Of a DNA stretch of 64,000 nt, positions 40,746-49,678 are shown piece by piece. The position numbers and the translations under genes were made by a program. This DNA is from DATHAP01 sp963762865 (GTDB lineage Bacteria > Actinomycetota > Actinomycetes > JACCUZ01): contig CAVXNC010000019.1 in the NCBI GenBank assembly GCA_963762865.1, forward strand, positions 49,129-113,128, in the 5' to 3' direction. Under the pieces are notes generated by a model, which saw only the letters and a list, made by a program, of their open reading frames with translations, did not search any database and had not been told where the DNA came from. How positions within the stretch are numbered: the stretch's first letter is position 1; every line of letters begins with the position of its first letter.

Positions 40746-41363
40746 GTCGACGGTGGTGATCTGCAGGCTCCAGCTGTCGAGAAGTCGCCGTCGTCGCCGA
40801 CGCCGTCGTCGTCGACGACGTAGAGCGACCAGGTCCCGTTCGGGTCCGTCCCGTTGAAGGTGGCCAGCGTGGTCCCCGCCAGGCGTCGGCGTCGGGGGCC
40901 GGCGCCGGGAAGCGTCGTCGCCGGCCCCCGCAGTTGGTCGGCTTGTAGGTCCCGCTGGTCGACGTCGTCGCGTCTGGGGCAGCTGGCCGTCGCCTGGTCG
41001 TCGAGGGTCAGGTTGACGCCGCTGACGTTGTCGTCCGCCGCCCGACGTCGCTGAGCACGATGACCGACTGGCCTGCCCGGGCCGACGAGCAGGACGTCGA
41101 CGTCATCTGGCGAACGTGTGGTCGAAGCTCGATGAGGGACACGTTGACGTCAGTGATGCCCTTGGGCAGGCCCGGAGACCGCGATGTTGGACGGGTACGG
41201 CGAGTCGCGCGTCGTGTCGTCGTCGATCGTGATCGGGTGTCGTCTGCGTGAACGTCCTCCGGCGGCGTGGCCGGGTGGTGCGCTCAGCATCCCGGCGAGC
41301 GATGACCGCGCCAGCTGTGGACGCGGCGAGCGCGGATCGCCGGACGACGGCGTGACGAGTCAT
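40125..41363 (-). pseudogene. Secreted P-domain/Ig-like protein, copy C, multiply frameshifted
   Basis: ATG 41363 starts a signal peptide (MTRHAVVRRSALAASTAGAV), then the coding frame jumps several times. Pieces equivalent to copy B are readable in order: SPYPSNIAV, GITDVNVS, the P-domain, PATSGSWALALVDV, SASRTVVVDTVHPHVTRTRP and RGRNIRATFSEAVRPGTL. Compared with copy B, extra single bases are visible near 40243, 40555 and 40656. Base substitutions are few, so indels dominate the damage. The last 600 nt are nearly identical to copy B. Confidence 0.7.
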
Positions 41364-42513
41364 CGGGTTCCCCCAGAATCATGACGATCTGCTGGTCCCC
41401 CCGGCACATGATCCGGACGCTAGTCCCGGCTGCGACGAGGTGGACAGGTGGCTGCGGGCAGCGTTTGGTCAAGATCCACCGAGCAAGTGCCGCGAAGCGG
41501 GAGATACGTCGCACACCGCTCAGAGGCCGGAAGGCACCTCGCATGCCCGCGGTCCGGTCGTCGGCGGCGTGGCCGAGCAGGCTGAGCCCGAGCATCCGCT
41601 CGGTCGTCCTCAGCAGGCTGTAGAGGTCGTACCGCGTCGCGGACCGCGTGCCAGGAACCACGCTCGGAGCGACCGCCACCGTCACGATGTGGCACGACTC
41701 GTCGAAGTCGCGGCGGCAGCTCTGCCCGGCCGTCCCGCCGGCACCTTCGTCGTAGGTGACGAACAGCGCAGTCCGTCCCGCGGCGTAGTCGGGCCCGTCC
41801 AGGATCTGCGGCACCAGCTCCGACAGCCACGCGTCGCCGACCGGGATGTCGCAGTCGTGCGTGTTGTGGCACTGGTTCGGGATGACGACGGTGAGCGCGG
41901 GGAGCCGGCCGTCCGCGAGCATGTTCACGAGTCGCCCGCCCGACGTCGTGCCCATCGGCAGGTCGTGCGTGCGGCAGCCGCGCAGGTCCGGGAAGTACGT
42001 CGGCGGGTTGTGCCGCACGACGTAGGGCTCGGCGTCGGTGCGCCGGCAGGCGCTGGGCATCGACTCCGCGAAGACCCGCCACGACCGACCGCTGCGACGT
42101 ACCTGGTCGAAGACCGTGCGCCGGTGCTGCGGGCACTGCGCCGGCGTGCACGACGTCGTGACGCCACCGGTCCGGCCACTGACCATCGCGAGGTAGTTGG
42201 GCAGCGACGGGTGGGTGACGGCGCGGAAGCGGGTCGCCAGCCCGCACGCCCGCGCGAGCGAGTTGAGGTAGGGCGCCTGCTGGTCGGCGGCGCTGCCGGG
42301 CGGGCCGACCAGCTGTCCGTAGGAGTGGTTCTCCAGGACGATCCACACCACGTGGTCGTACGTCCGGGGCGGTGCAGCACGCCAGCCGCACGGCTGGTCG
42401 GACCGCCCCACGACCGCAACGGCGGGGTCCGACGGACGAGGGACGGCGGCGGTCGCGGGCACCACCGCAGCGGCACTCGCGAGCACGAGGGTCAGGACGG
42501 CTCGGCCCAGCAT
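41284..42513 (-). CDS. Secreted phosphoesterase/acid phosphatase, C-terminus frameshifted
   Basis: The frame encodes 409 aa: signal peptide (AVLTLVLASAAAVVPATAAV) then a PF04185-type phosphoesterase domain (YDHVVWIVLENHSYGQLVG, THPSLPNYLAMVSGRTGG, VVIPNQCHNTHDC, VTYDEGAGG). These residues supply the nucleophile and metal ligands of phospholipase C/acid phosphatase-like enzymes. Homologues should end soon after MRGAF. Here removal of one C near 41525 gives MRGAFRL and a TGA at 41520-41522. As written the frame reads on into P-domain copy C. It is probably exported and releases phosphate. Confidence 0.82.
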   Translation of the reverse strand: MLGRAVLTLVLASAAAVVPATAAVPRPSDPAVAVVGRSDQPCGWRAAPPRTYDHVVWIVLENHSYGQLVGPPGSAADQQAPYLNSLARACGLATRFRAVTHPSLPNYLAMVSGRTGGVTTSCTPAQCPQHRRTVFDQVRRSGRSWRVFAESMPSACRRTDAEPYVVRHNPPTYFPDLRGCRTHDLPMGTTSGGRLVNMLADGRLPALTVVIPNQCHNTHDCDIPVGDAWLSELVPQILDGPDYAAGRTALFVTYDEGAGGTAGQSCRRDFDESCHIVTVAVAPSVVPGTRSATRYDLYSLLRTTERMLGLSLLGHAADDRTAGMRGAFRPLSGVRRISRFAALARWILTKRCPQPPVHLVAAGTSVRIMCRGDQQIVMILGEPDDSSRRRPAIRARRVHSWRGHRSPGC

Positions 42514-42532
42514 CCTGGCCAGTCTGCCGCAG

Positions 42533-43516
42533 GTGGACCAGGATGCCGATGTGGCGACGACGCACGCTCCTCAGGTCCCCCTGCCTCGGACGCACGGGCC
42601 GGTGACGGTCCGGCCGGGCGGGTTGGACGAGGACCTGGACGCACTCAACGCCGGCAACCCCTTCTGGTGGGGCAAGGACTTCATGGTCGAGCGGATCGAG
42701 AGCAGCCCGCCCGAGGACGCGTGGTTCATCCTCGTCGGAGAGCTCGACGGACTGCCGGTGGCCTACGGCTTCCTGCTGGCCAAGGGTGTCGAGGCTGGGG
42801 GCAGGGCGATGGCGGACCTGTGGGTGCTGCCGGAGGCCCGGGGGCACGGCGTCGGGCGGGCGCTGCTCGACGTCATGTCGGCGGAGGCCGGCACGCGGGG
42901 CCTGCCCGGCCTGCTCAGCAGCGTGCGGGACGTGGACGAGAGCAGCATCGCCGCGGTCCGGGCCCTGGGTTGCAGCGAGATCGGGCATCACCGCGAGTCG
43001 GTGCTCGATCTCGACACGGTCGACGACGCTGCGGTCGCGGGCCTCGTCCACCGGGTGGAGCAGGCGGGTGTGGTCCTGGAGCCACTCGGCCCCGACACGA
43101 GCGAGGACGAGTGGCGACGCGTCTACGAGCTCGTCGACACGCTGTGGGCCGATACGCCGGACGCAGACGGAGCGACCGACTCGATGCCGTACGAGGTGTG
43201 GCGGCCGTTCTTCACCTCCCCGGACTACGTCCTTGTCGCCCGTCGCGACGGGGTCCCGGTCGCAGCTGACATGTTGATGGACCGCACGAAGGACGACGCG
43301 CTGAACATCATGCTGATCGCCGTCGCACCCGAGGCGCGCGGCCTCGGGCTGGCGGCCGCGCTGATGGGCCGGCACGCGCAGCTGATGCGCGACGCCGGGC
43401 ACCGTCGCCTCTACACGCAGAACATGGACCAGAACACCCGGATCCTGGCCGCGAACGACCGCGTCGGCTTCCGGGTCGAGAGCGGCTTCTACGACTACGC
43501 CTACGACCTGGCCTAG
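42533..43516 (+). CDS. Tandem-domain GNAT acetyltransferase
   Basis: This 327-aa protein has two GNAT folds. The first has MADLWVLPEARGHGVGRALL (acetyl-CoA loop), the second LIAVAPEARGLGLAAALMGR. HRRLYTQNMDQNTRILAAND is typical of the mycothiol synthase-like and related double GNATs. Substrate is unknown. GTG 42533 starts 19 nt from the divergent phosphatase start. An in-frame GTG 42551 is an alternative. No ribosome binding site decides between them. Confidence 0.85.
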   Translation: MDQDADVATTHAPQVPLPRTHGPVTVRPGGLDEDLDALNAGNPFWWGKDFMVERIESSPPEDAWFILVGELDGLPVAYGFLLAKGVEAGGRAMADLWVLPEARGHGVGRALLDVMSAEAGTRGLPGLLSSVRDVDESSIAAVRALGCSEIGHHRESVLDLDTVDDAAVAGLVHRVEQAGVVLEPLGPDTSEDEWRRVYELVDTLWADTPDADGATDSMPYEVWRPFFTSPDYVLVARRDGVPVAADMLMDRTKDDALNIMLIAVAPEARGLGLAAALMGRHAQLMRDAGHRRLYTQNMDQNTRILAANDRVGFRVESGFYDYAYDLA

Positions 43517-43842
43517 CCGTCGGAGCCGGTGTCGCCGTCGTCGCCCTCGTGGTCGCCCTCGATGACGACGACTTGCAGGTCACCGTCGAGCCGGACGTCG
43601 ACGGTGCTCCCGTCGCGCCTGGTCACCTCCACCTCCCACACCGCGCCGTTCTCCGAGTCGCGCTCGACGCTGTTGGCGCGGCCGCCGTCGGTCGCGGACA
43701 GCGCGGCGGCGATCGCCCGGTCCGCTGCTGGACCGGTGACTGTCCCCTCGCCGTCGCCGCCGGCAGCAACGGCGACACCTGTGCCGGCTGCGCCGGCGAC
43801 GAGCAGACCCGTCAGGCCGATGACCAGGTTGCGCTTCATCAT
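43513..43842 (-). CDS. PepSY-domain small exported protein
   Basis: This 109-aa product has a signal peptide (MMKRNLVIGLTGLLVAGAAG), a short linker and one PepSY-like unit (ADRAIAAALSATDGGRANSV, VWEVEVTRRDGSTVDVRLDG). The acidic C-terminus (EGDHEGDDGDTGSDG) could bind cations. Such proteins are often controlled by adjacent two-component systems. A secreted-protein gene and a response regulator follow. It overlaps the convergent GNAT by 4 nt. Confidence 0.85.
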   Translation of the reverse strand: MMKRNLVIGLTGLLVAGAAGTGVAVAAGGDGEGTVTGPAADRAIAAALSATDGGRANSVERDSENGAVWEVEVTRRDGSTVDVRLDGDLQVVVIEGDHEGDDGDTGSDG

Positions 43843-43860
43843 GGGGCTCCTTGCTCGTGG

Positions 43861-44586
43861 TTACGGCCGCACGACACGGACGAGGACGACTCTCTCCCGC
43901 GGACCCTTGACCGTCTTCTCCAGCACCGAGCCGATGCCGGCCGCGTAGAACTTGCGCTCGACGACGGACGGCTCGAGGGGGCTGAAGTCGCGCGTCTTGA
44001 GCAGGTTGTCGAAGGTGCCGTAGGGAACCGTCCGGCTCGCGTCCAGGCTCAGGACGGTGGCCATGTCCTCCGCGACTCCTGGCGCGTCCTCCTGGCTGTA
44101 GGTGTCACCCACCTTCGGGTGCGCCTCCATGACGATGCCCGCCTGCGCCCCGTCCACTCCAGCCTTCCAGGAGCCCTCGGTGCTGACGACCTTGCCGTTC
44201 TCGTACTCCTTGGTGTTCTCGCCGAAGTACCAGACGTTGCCCTGCCGGTCCTGCGCGTACCAGTCGCGGGTGTCCTCGGCGAGCTCGCCACCGCTGTAGG
44301 CGCGGTCGCGCACGACGACGGTCTCGACGCCCTGGATCGTCTTCGTCCGGTGCGTGACCTTCACGACCTCGCGACCGCGTCCGTCGGCACCACGCTCCCG
44401 ATAGACCATCCGCGTCCCCGGGACGAACGGCAGGTACGGGTTGTCGATCGTGGTGCTGAACTGCGCCGGGTTCGGCGGGCCGCTGGGTGCCGACGGCCGG
44501 GCGGCGGCGGAGGCGCCACCCGCCGCCGCTGCGACCAGCGCCGACGTCAGCAGGGCGAGGGCTATCGGCCTCGTGGGCGACGTCAT
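43861..44586 (-). CDS. Secreted hypothetical protein next to a two-component system
   Basis: The 241-aa product has a signal peptide (PIALALLTSALVAAAAGGAS) and a mature domain (FSTTIDNPYLPFVPGTRMVY, EDTRDWYAQDRQGNVWYFGE, KAGVDGAQAGIVMEAHPKVG). I recognise this as a common actinobacterial secreted family with Asn-Pro-Tyr-Leu-Pro at the start, of unknown function. GAAGGAG precedes the ATG. It is divergent from the response regulator gene, and the operator between them suggests control by that system. Confidence 0.78.
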   Translation of the reverse strand: MTSPTRPIALALLTSALVAAAAGGASAAARPSAPSGPPNPAQFSTTIDNPYLPFVPGTRMVYRERGADGRGREVVKVTHRTKTIQGVETVVVRDRAYSGGELAEDTRDWYAQDRQGNVWYFGENTKEYENGKVVSTEGSWKAGVDGAQAGIVMEAHPKVGDTYSQEDAPGVAEDMATVLSLDASRTVPYGTFDNLLKTRDFSPLEPSVVERKFYAAGIGSVLEKTVKGPRERVVLVRVVRP

Positions 44587-44633
44587 GGTGGGCTCCTTCT
44601 CGTCTCGACCGGCCCCACGCTGGCACGTGCCCC

Positions 44634-44658
44634 CTGAAGGCAGGCTGAATCCGTTCAG
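44634..44658. promoter_or_regulatory. Candidate response-regulator binding site
   Basis: CTGAA at 44634-44638 and 44645-44649 form a direct repeat with an 11-nt period, and TTCAG follows at 44654-44658. An 11-nt direct repeat is typical of OmpR/PhoB-type regulators. It lies in the divergent region between the secreted-protein gene and the response regulator. Confidence 0.55.
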
Positions 44659-44692
44659 GCCACGCTCAGCATCGCTGTGGCACGGTGACCGG

Positions 44693-45370
44693 GTGAGGGT
44701 GCTGCTCGTTGACGACGACCGTCGACTCGTCGCGACCCTCAAGCGCGGTCTCGAGGGAGACGGGTTCGCCGTCGACGTCGCCCATGACGGGGACGAGGGG
44801 CTGTGGCTGGCCCGCGAGACGTCGTACGACGTCGTCGTGCTCGACGTGATGATGCCCCGCTTGGACGGCCTCGAGCTGTGCGCCCGGCTGCGGGCGGAGG
44901 AGCGCTGGGCGCCCGTCCTGATGCTGACCGCTCGTGACGGGGAGCACGACGAGGCGCGGGCGTTGGACACCGGCGCCGACGACTTCCTCGCCAAGCCCTT
45001 CTCGTACGTCGTCCTGCTCGCCCGGCTGCGCGCTCTGCTCCGGCGTGGCTCGACGGAGCGTCCCGCCGTCCTCGCAGCAGGCGACCTGTCGCTGGACCCG
45101 GCCGGGCACCGCGTGCTTCGTGGGAGCGAGCCCGTGGAGCTCACCCCTCGGCAGTTCGCCCTTCTCGAGCTCCTCATCCGACGCAAGGGGCAGGTGCTGT
45201 CGAAGCGGGAGATCCTCGAGCACGTGTGGGACTTCTCGTTCGACGGGGACCCCAACATCGTCGAGGTCTACGTGGGGCAGCTGCGGCGCCGGGTGGACGA
45301 GCCCTTCGGTCGCGCCGCCCTGCAGACGGTGCGGGGCGCGGGCTACCGGCTCGACCCCGACGGGGGCTAG
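44693..45370 (+). CDS. OmpR-family response regulator
   Basis: This 225-aa regulator has a receiver domain (RVLLVDDDRRLVATLKRGLE; phospho-acceptor Asp in VVVLDVMMPRLDGLEL; Lys in DDFLAKPFSYVVLLARLRA) and a winged-helix effector domain (VELTPRQFALLELLIRRKGQ, SFDGDPNIVEVYVGQLRRRV). GTG 44693 is the first start in the frame after the operator. Its partner kinase starts immediately after the stop. It probably controls the PepSY and secreted-protein genes as well as itself. Confidence 0.93.
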   Translation: MRVLLVDDDRRLVATLKRGLEGDGFAVDVAHDGDEGLWLARETSYDVVVLDVMMPRLDGLELCARLRAEERWAPVLMLTARDGEHDEARALDTGADDFLAKPFSYVVLLARLRALLRRGSTERPAVLAAGDLSLDPAGHRVLRGSEPVELTPRQFALLELLIRRKGQVLSKREILEHVWDFSFDGDPNIVEVYVGQLRRRVDEPFGRAALQTVRGAGYRLDPDGG

Positions 45371-46774
45371 GTGGCGACCCGCGACGCCCGGCGCGGCCTG
45401 TCGGTCCGGACCCGGACGACGCTGGCGGCGACCGTCGCCGTCACCGTGCTCCTGACAGCGGCGGCCTGGGTGCTGCTGCTGTCGCTGGAGTCCGCCCTGC
45501 TCCACGACCGGGACGAGGCGTCTCGGGCACGGGCGCGAGACCTCGCGGGCCTGGTCGCCGACGGTCGCCTGCCGAGCACGATCCGCGGGATCGGTGACGA
45601 CTCCTTCGCACAGGTGATCGCCCGGGACGGGTCGGTCAGTGCGTCGTCGCGCAACATCGTCGGACAAGGGGCGGTCCTCCCGCTGGACGCTCCAGGGCTG
45701 CTTTCGGGCGTACACACCGTGCAGGCTCGTGACGACGGCGCCGACCTCGAGACCTACCGGTCGTGGGCTGTGTCGACGGCGACGCCGGACGGAGCCCGGG
45801 TGGTCGTGGTGGTCGGCAGCAGCGCTGAGTCGGTCTCCGAGGCGGTCGCCGAGCTCCGCGGCCTGCTGGCGCTCGGCGTGCCGCTGACCGTCCTGGCTCT
45901 GGGGCTGCTGACCTGGTTCGTGGTCGGCCGCGCCCTGCGTCCGGTGCATGCCATCAACGCCGAGGTCGCGGAGATCTCGGCGGCAGACCTCACCAGGCGG
46001 GTGCCCGAGCCGCCGACGGGGGACGAGGTCGCCCAGCTTGCGGCGACCATGAACGCCATGCTGGACCGACTCGAGGCGTCGGCACGCCAGCAGCGCGAGT
46101 TCGTCGCCGACGCCTCGCACGAGCTGCAGAGCCCGCTCGCCCGGCTCAGGACGCAGCTCGAGGTGGCCTCGGCCCACCCCGGGACCACCGACTGGGCGCA
46201 GCTCGCGCCGGAGCTGCTGGCGGACGGAGCCGAGATGGAGGCGCTGGTCCGCGACCTGCTGTTCCTTGCGAGGAACGACGAGGCCGCGGCTCGGCCGGAC
46301 GACCCCGTGGAGCTGGTCGACCTCGACGTCGTGGTGCTCGAGGAGGTTGCCCGCCTGCGGCCGACGACCGGCGTTCCCCTCGACACATCGGGGGTGTCGG
46401 CGGCCCCGGTGCGGGGGAGCGGCGCGGAGCTGGGTCGCCTGGTGCGCAACCTGCTGGAGAACGCCGCCCGGCATGCGACCGCCCAGGTGGTGGTCTCGTC
46501 GGCCACGGCCGGCGGCCGGGCTGAGCTCGTCGTGCAGGACGACGGGCCAGGCATCCCGGTTGATCAGCGGGACAGGGTGTTCGAACGCTTTGTGCGCCTG
46601 GACGGGGCGCGGGCGCACGGCTCCGGCTCCGGGCTCGGACTCGCCATCGTCGCGACGATCGCAGCGCGACACCACGGCACCGTGGCCGCGGCCGGCCGGG
46701 ACGGCGGTGGTACCGCGTTCACGGTGCGCTTGCCCGCCGCAGACGTTCGCGGCACCGGCTCAGGCGAGTCCTGA
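45371..46774 (+). CDS. Sensor histidine kinase
   Basis: This 467-aa membrane kinase has helices at about 15-35 (TLAATVAVTVLLTAAAWVLL) and 160-180, a periplasmic sensor, HAMP domain (GRALRPVHAINAEVAEISAA), HisKA (FVADASHELQSPLARLRTQL with the phospho-His) and HATPase with NLLENAARHAT, DDGPGIPV and GSGSGLGLAI. The GTG directly follows the regulator stop TAG. It should phosphorylate the adjacent OmpR-type regulator in response to an envelope signal. Confidence 0.93.
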   Translation: MATRDARRGLSVRTRTTLAATVAVTVLLTAAAWVLLLSLESALLHDRDEASRARARDLAGLVADGRLPSTIRGIGDDSFAQVIARDGSVSASSRNIVGQGAVLPLDAPGLLSGVHTVQARDDGADLETYRSWAVSTATPDGARVVVVVGSSAESVSEAVAELRGLLALGVPLTVLALGLLTWFVVGRALRPVHAINAEVAEISAADLTRRVPEPPTGDEVAQLAATMNAMLDRLEASARQQREFVADASHELQSPLARLRTQLEVASAHPGTTDWAQLAPELLADGAEMEALVRDLLFLARNDEAAARPDDPVELVDLDVVVLEEVARLRPTTGVPLDTSGVSAAPVRGSGAELGRLVRNLLENAARHATAQVVVSSATAGGRAELVVQDDGPGIPVDQRDRVFERFVRLDGARAHGSGSGLGLAIVATIAARHHGTVAAAGRDGGGTAFTVRLPAADVRGTGSGES

Positions 46775-46864
46775 CGACCAGGACCCCACGGCAGGTGGAG
46801 CGAACCTGCTGGGCATACTCACCGGTAACAACGCGCCCCGCACGACCGCGAAGGAGCCGCTGCC

Positions 46865-48061
46865 ATGGGCCGTCTCGCCCAGACCGAGGGCCTCACGGAG
46901 GTCCAGACCGAGATCCTCGCGACCGTACGACGCTTCGTGGACAAGGAGATCCTCCCGTACGTCGCCAAGCTCGAGCGCGACGACGAGTACCCCGCCGACA
47001 TCGTCGAGGGCATGAAGGAGATGGGGCTCTTCGGGCTGATGATCCCCGAGGAGCACGGCGGGCTCGGCGAGTCCCTGCTGACCTACGCGCTGGTGGTCGA
47101 GGAGATCGCCCGCGGCTGGATGAGTGTCAGCGGCATCATCAACACGCACTTCATCGTCGCCTACCTGCTCAAGCAGCACGGGACGGACGAGCAGCGCGCG
47201 ACCCTGCTGCCCAAGATGGCCACCGGCGAGGTACGTGGGTCGTTCTCGATGTCCGAGCCCGGCCTCGGCTCGGACGTGAGTGCGATCTCGACGCGGGCGG
47301 TCCGGGACGGCGACGACTTCGTCATCACCGGGCAGAAGATGTGGATCACCAACGGCGGCACGTCCAACCTGCTGGCCGTGCTCGTCAAGACCGACGAGGG
47401 CGCCGACACCCCCTACCGCAACATGACGACCTTCCTCGTGGAGAAGGAGCCCGGGTTCGGCGAGACGATGCCGGGGCTCACCATCCCCGGGAAGATCGAG
47501 AAGATGGGCTACAAGGGCGTCGACTCGACAGAGGCGGTCTTCGACGGCCACCGCGTGCCGGCGACCCGGGTGCTCGGCGGCGAGACCGGCAAGGGCTTCT
47601 ACCAGATGATGGACGGCGTCGAGGTGGGGCGCGTCAACGTTGCCGCGCGCGGGTGCGGCGTCGCGCTGCGCGCGTTCGAGCTGGGGATCGAGTACGCCCA
47701 GCAGCGCTCGACATTCGGCAAGCCCATCGCGCAGCACCAGGCCGTGCTCTTCCGGCTGGCCGAGATGGCGACCAAGGTCGAGGCCGCCCACTCGATGATG
47801 GTCATGGCGGCTCGCAAGAAGGACGCGGGCGAACGCAACGACGTCGAGGCGGGGATGGCCAAGTACCTCGCGAGCGAGTACTGCAAGGAGGTCGTCGAGG
47901 ACTCGTTCCGCATCCACGGCGGCTACGGCTACTCCAAGGAGTACGAGATCGAGCGGCTCTACCGGGAGGCGCCGATGCTGCTGATCGGCGAGGGCACCTC
48001 CGACATCCAGAAGATGATCATCGGACGCCGCCTGCTGGAGGAGTACAAGCTGCGCGGCTGA
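46865..48061 (+). CDS. Acyl-CoA dehydrogenase (FadE19-like)
   Basis: The 398-aa flavoprotein starts MGRLAQTEGLTEVQTEILAT and shows the ACAD signatures GSFSMSEPGLGSDVSAISTR and QKMWITNGGTSNLLAVLVKT (FAD/substrate), FGKPIAQHQAVLFRLAEMAT, and the catalytic Glu region LIGEGTSDIQKMIIGR. It oxidises a short branched or similar acyl-CoA. An acyl-CoA dehydrogenase of this type is grouped with CitE and MaoC genes in mycobacteria (Rv2498c-Rv2500c). Here both partners are present but 10 kb away on either side. Confidence 0.92.
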   Translation: MGRLAQTEGLTEVQTEILATVRRFVDKEILPYVAKLERDDEYPADIVEGMKEMGLFGLMIPEEHGGLGESLLTYALVVEEIARGWMSVSGIINTHFIVAYLLKQHGTDEQRATLLPKMATGEVRGSFSMSEPGLGSDVSAISTRAVRDGDDFVITGQKMWITNGGTSNLLAVLVKTDEGADTPYRNMTTFLVEKEPGFGETMPGLTIPGKIEKMGYKGVDSTEAVFDGHRVPATRVLGGETGKGFYQMMDGVEVGRVNVAARGCGVALRAFELGIEYAQQRSTFGKPIAQHQAVLFRLAEMATKVEAAHSMMVMAARKKDAGERNDVEAGMAKYLASEYCKEVVEDSFRIHGGYGYSKEYEIERLYREAPMLLIGEGTSDIQKMIIGRRLLEEYKLRG

Positions 48062-48076
48062 GGCTACGGTCGCTGC

Positions 48077-49165
48077 GTGCCGGCTGACATCTCCCGTCTG
48101 GTGGACCGGTGCCGGCGGCAGGCGCGGGCGTGCGGCGCGCTCGGGTCCCCGTTCTACGCGGCGCTTCTGGAGCGGGTCGCTGACGACGTCGCCGCCGGCG
48201 GTCCCGCTGCCGCGGTCCTGGCCGGTCACGAGTCCGACCCCACCCAGTCCGCGCTGTCGCTGCGGCTCATGGGTGGCGTCCACCGGCTCGTCCTGGACCG
48301 GCGGGCGCCGGCCCTCGCGGTCAGCTACCCCTCGGTCGGGGGCACCGGCGACCCGGACGCAGCCTGGCCGGCGTTCCGCGACGTCCTGGTCGAGCACCAC
48401 GACGAGCTGCGGCAGCTGCTGCTCCGGCCGCCGCAGACCAACGAGGTCGGCCGGGCTGCCGTCCTTGCGGGCGGGCTCGCCCACGTCGTGGCCAGGCGTC
48501 GCGCACCCGTGCGACTCGTCGAGATCGGCGCCAGCGCCGGCCTCAACCTGCGCGTCGACCGGTTCCGGGTCGAGGCCGGCACCGGTGACGGCGTCGGTCC
48601 GCTCGACTCGCCGGTGGTGCTCCGCGACGCCTGGCGCGGCCGGCTGCCCCCGACCGGTGAGCCGCCCGACGTCGTGGCACGGCTGGGTTGCGACCCGCAC
48701 CCGGTCGACCCCACGACCACGGAGGGCCGGCTCGTCCTGACGTCGTACGTCTGGCCGGACCAGACCGCCCGCCTCGAGCGACTGCGGGCCGCCTTCGAGG
48801 TGGCGGGGCACACGCCTGCCGTCGTCGTGCCGGAGAGCGCGGAGGCGTTCGTACGCCGCCTGGAGCTCGTCCCGGGCACCACCACGGTGCTCTGGCACTC
48901 GATCATGTGGCAGTACCTCGCACGCGAGGAGCAGGCCGCGGTCGACGACGCGCTCGAGCTGCTCGGGGCGTCAGCCGACGACACGACGGGCCTGGCCCGG
49001 CTGTCGCTGGAGCCCGGGCGTCGCACGCCGGGGGAGGACGAGGAGTTCCTCGTCCGGCTGCGGACCTGGCCGGGTGACGGTGCCGACCCCGCCGATCCCG
49101 CCGACCGGATGGGGCGCGTCCTGGGAACAGCGTCGCCGCACGGGCTGCCCGTCACCTGGGAGTAG
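48077..49165 (+). CDS. DUF2332 family protein
   Basis: This 362-aa protein has the DUF2332 order: MPADISRLVDRCRRQARACG, SVGGTGDPDAAWPAFRDVLV, LVEIGASAGLNLRVDRFRVE (a glycine-rich loop like a SAM or nucleotide site), VVVPESAEAFVRRLELVPGT and TVLWHSIMWQYLAREEQAAV. Function is unknown; the central loop resembles a methyltransferase motif. TACGGT (48065-48070) lies 6 nt before the GTG, so the mRNA may be leaderless. Confidence 0.88.
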   Translation: MPADISRLVDRCRRQARACGALGSPFYAALLERVADDVAAGGPAAAVLAGHESDPTQSALSLRLMGGVHRLVLDRRAPALAVSYPSVGGTGDPDAAWPAFRDVLVEHHDELRQLLLRPPQTNEVGRAAVLAGGLAHVVARRRAPVRLVEIGASAGLNLRVDRFRVEAGTGDGVGPLDSPVVLRDAWRGRLPPTGEPPDVVARLGCDPHPVDPTTTEGRLVLTSYVWPDQTARLERLRAAFEVAGHTPAVVVPESAEAFVRRLELVPGTTTVLWHSIMWQYLAREEQAAVDDALELLGASADDTTGLARLSLEPGRRTPGEDEEFLVRLRTWPGDGADPADPADRMGRVLGTASPHGLPVTWE

Positions 49166-49198
49166 GCGTTGCGAGCGACGACCGGCGACAATGGCGGC

Positions 49199-49678
49199 AT
49201 GTCAGCCCACGAGCAGTACTCCGACATCCCGCGCGGCCAGGTCGTCGGCTCCTACGACACCTACCTCGAGGCGCAGCGCGCCGTCGACTACCTGTCCGAC
49301 CACGAGTTCCCGGTGCAGCACGTGAGCATCGTCGGCTCCGACCTGCGGATGGTCGAGAACGTGCTCGGCCGGCTCACCCGCGGGCGGGCAGCTCTGGCCG
49401 GCGCGGCGAGCGGGGCGTGGTTCGGCCTCTTCGTGGGTGTGCTGCTCGCGATCTTCGCCTCCGGCGACACCAGCTCCTTCGGGCTGGTCCTGTCCGCACT
49501 CGTCTACGGCGCCGTCTTCGGTGCGATCTTCGGCTTCGTCGGGCACGCGATGTCGGGCGGTCGCCGGGACTTCACGTCGCGCAGCAAGATCGTCGCGAGC
49601 GCCTACGAGATCCGCTGCACCTGGGCCGAGGCGGACAAGGCCCGTGAGGTGCTCTCGGGCATGGCGCCGACGGCTTAG
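49199..49678 (+). CDS. YflT-like general stress membrane protein
   Basis: The 159-aa protein has an N-terminal alpha/beta domain (GSYDTYLEAQRAVDYLSDHE, HVSIVGSDLRMVENVLGRLT) similar to heat-induced stress protein YflT, two central hydrophobic helices (GAWFGLFVGVLLAIFASG, SALVYGAVFGAIFGFVGHA), and a C-terminal repeat of the fold (YEIRCTWAEADKAREVL). ATG 49199 is preferred over the longer 49169 frame. Common in actinomycetes; function unknown. The following 223 nt up to the next gene hold nothing I can name. Confidence 0.85.
   Translation: MSAHEQYSDIPRGQVVGSYDTYLEAQRAVDYLSDHEFPVQHVSIVGSDLRMVENVLGRLTRGRAALAGAASGAWFGLFVGVLLAIFASGDTSSFGLVLSALVYGAVFGAIFGFVGHAMSGGRRDFTSRSKIVASAYEIRCTWAEADKAREVLSGMAPTA

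Noticed and set aside
37094..41363. The repeated region as an insertion sequence or composite transposon
   Set aside because: No transposase, terminal inverted repeats or target duplication found. The repeats are coding parts of secreted-protein paralogues.
46760..48898. A 712-aa reverse-strand frame over the acyl-CoA dehydrogenase and DUF2332 genes
   Set aside because: Antisense shadow; the forward genes have intact catalytic motifs, and the reverse product shows no recognisable domain.
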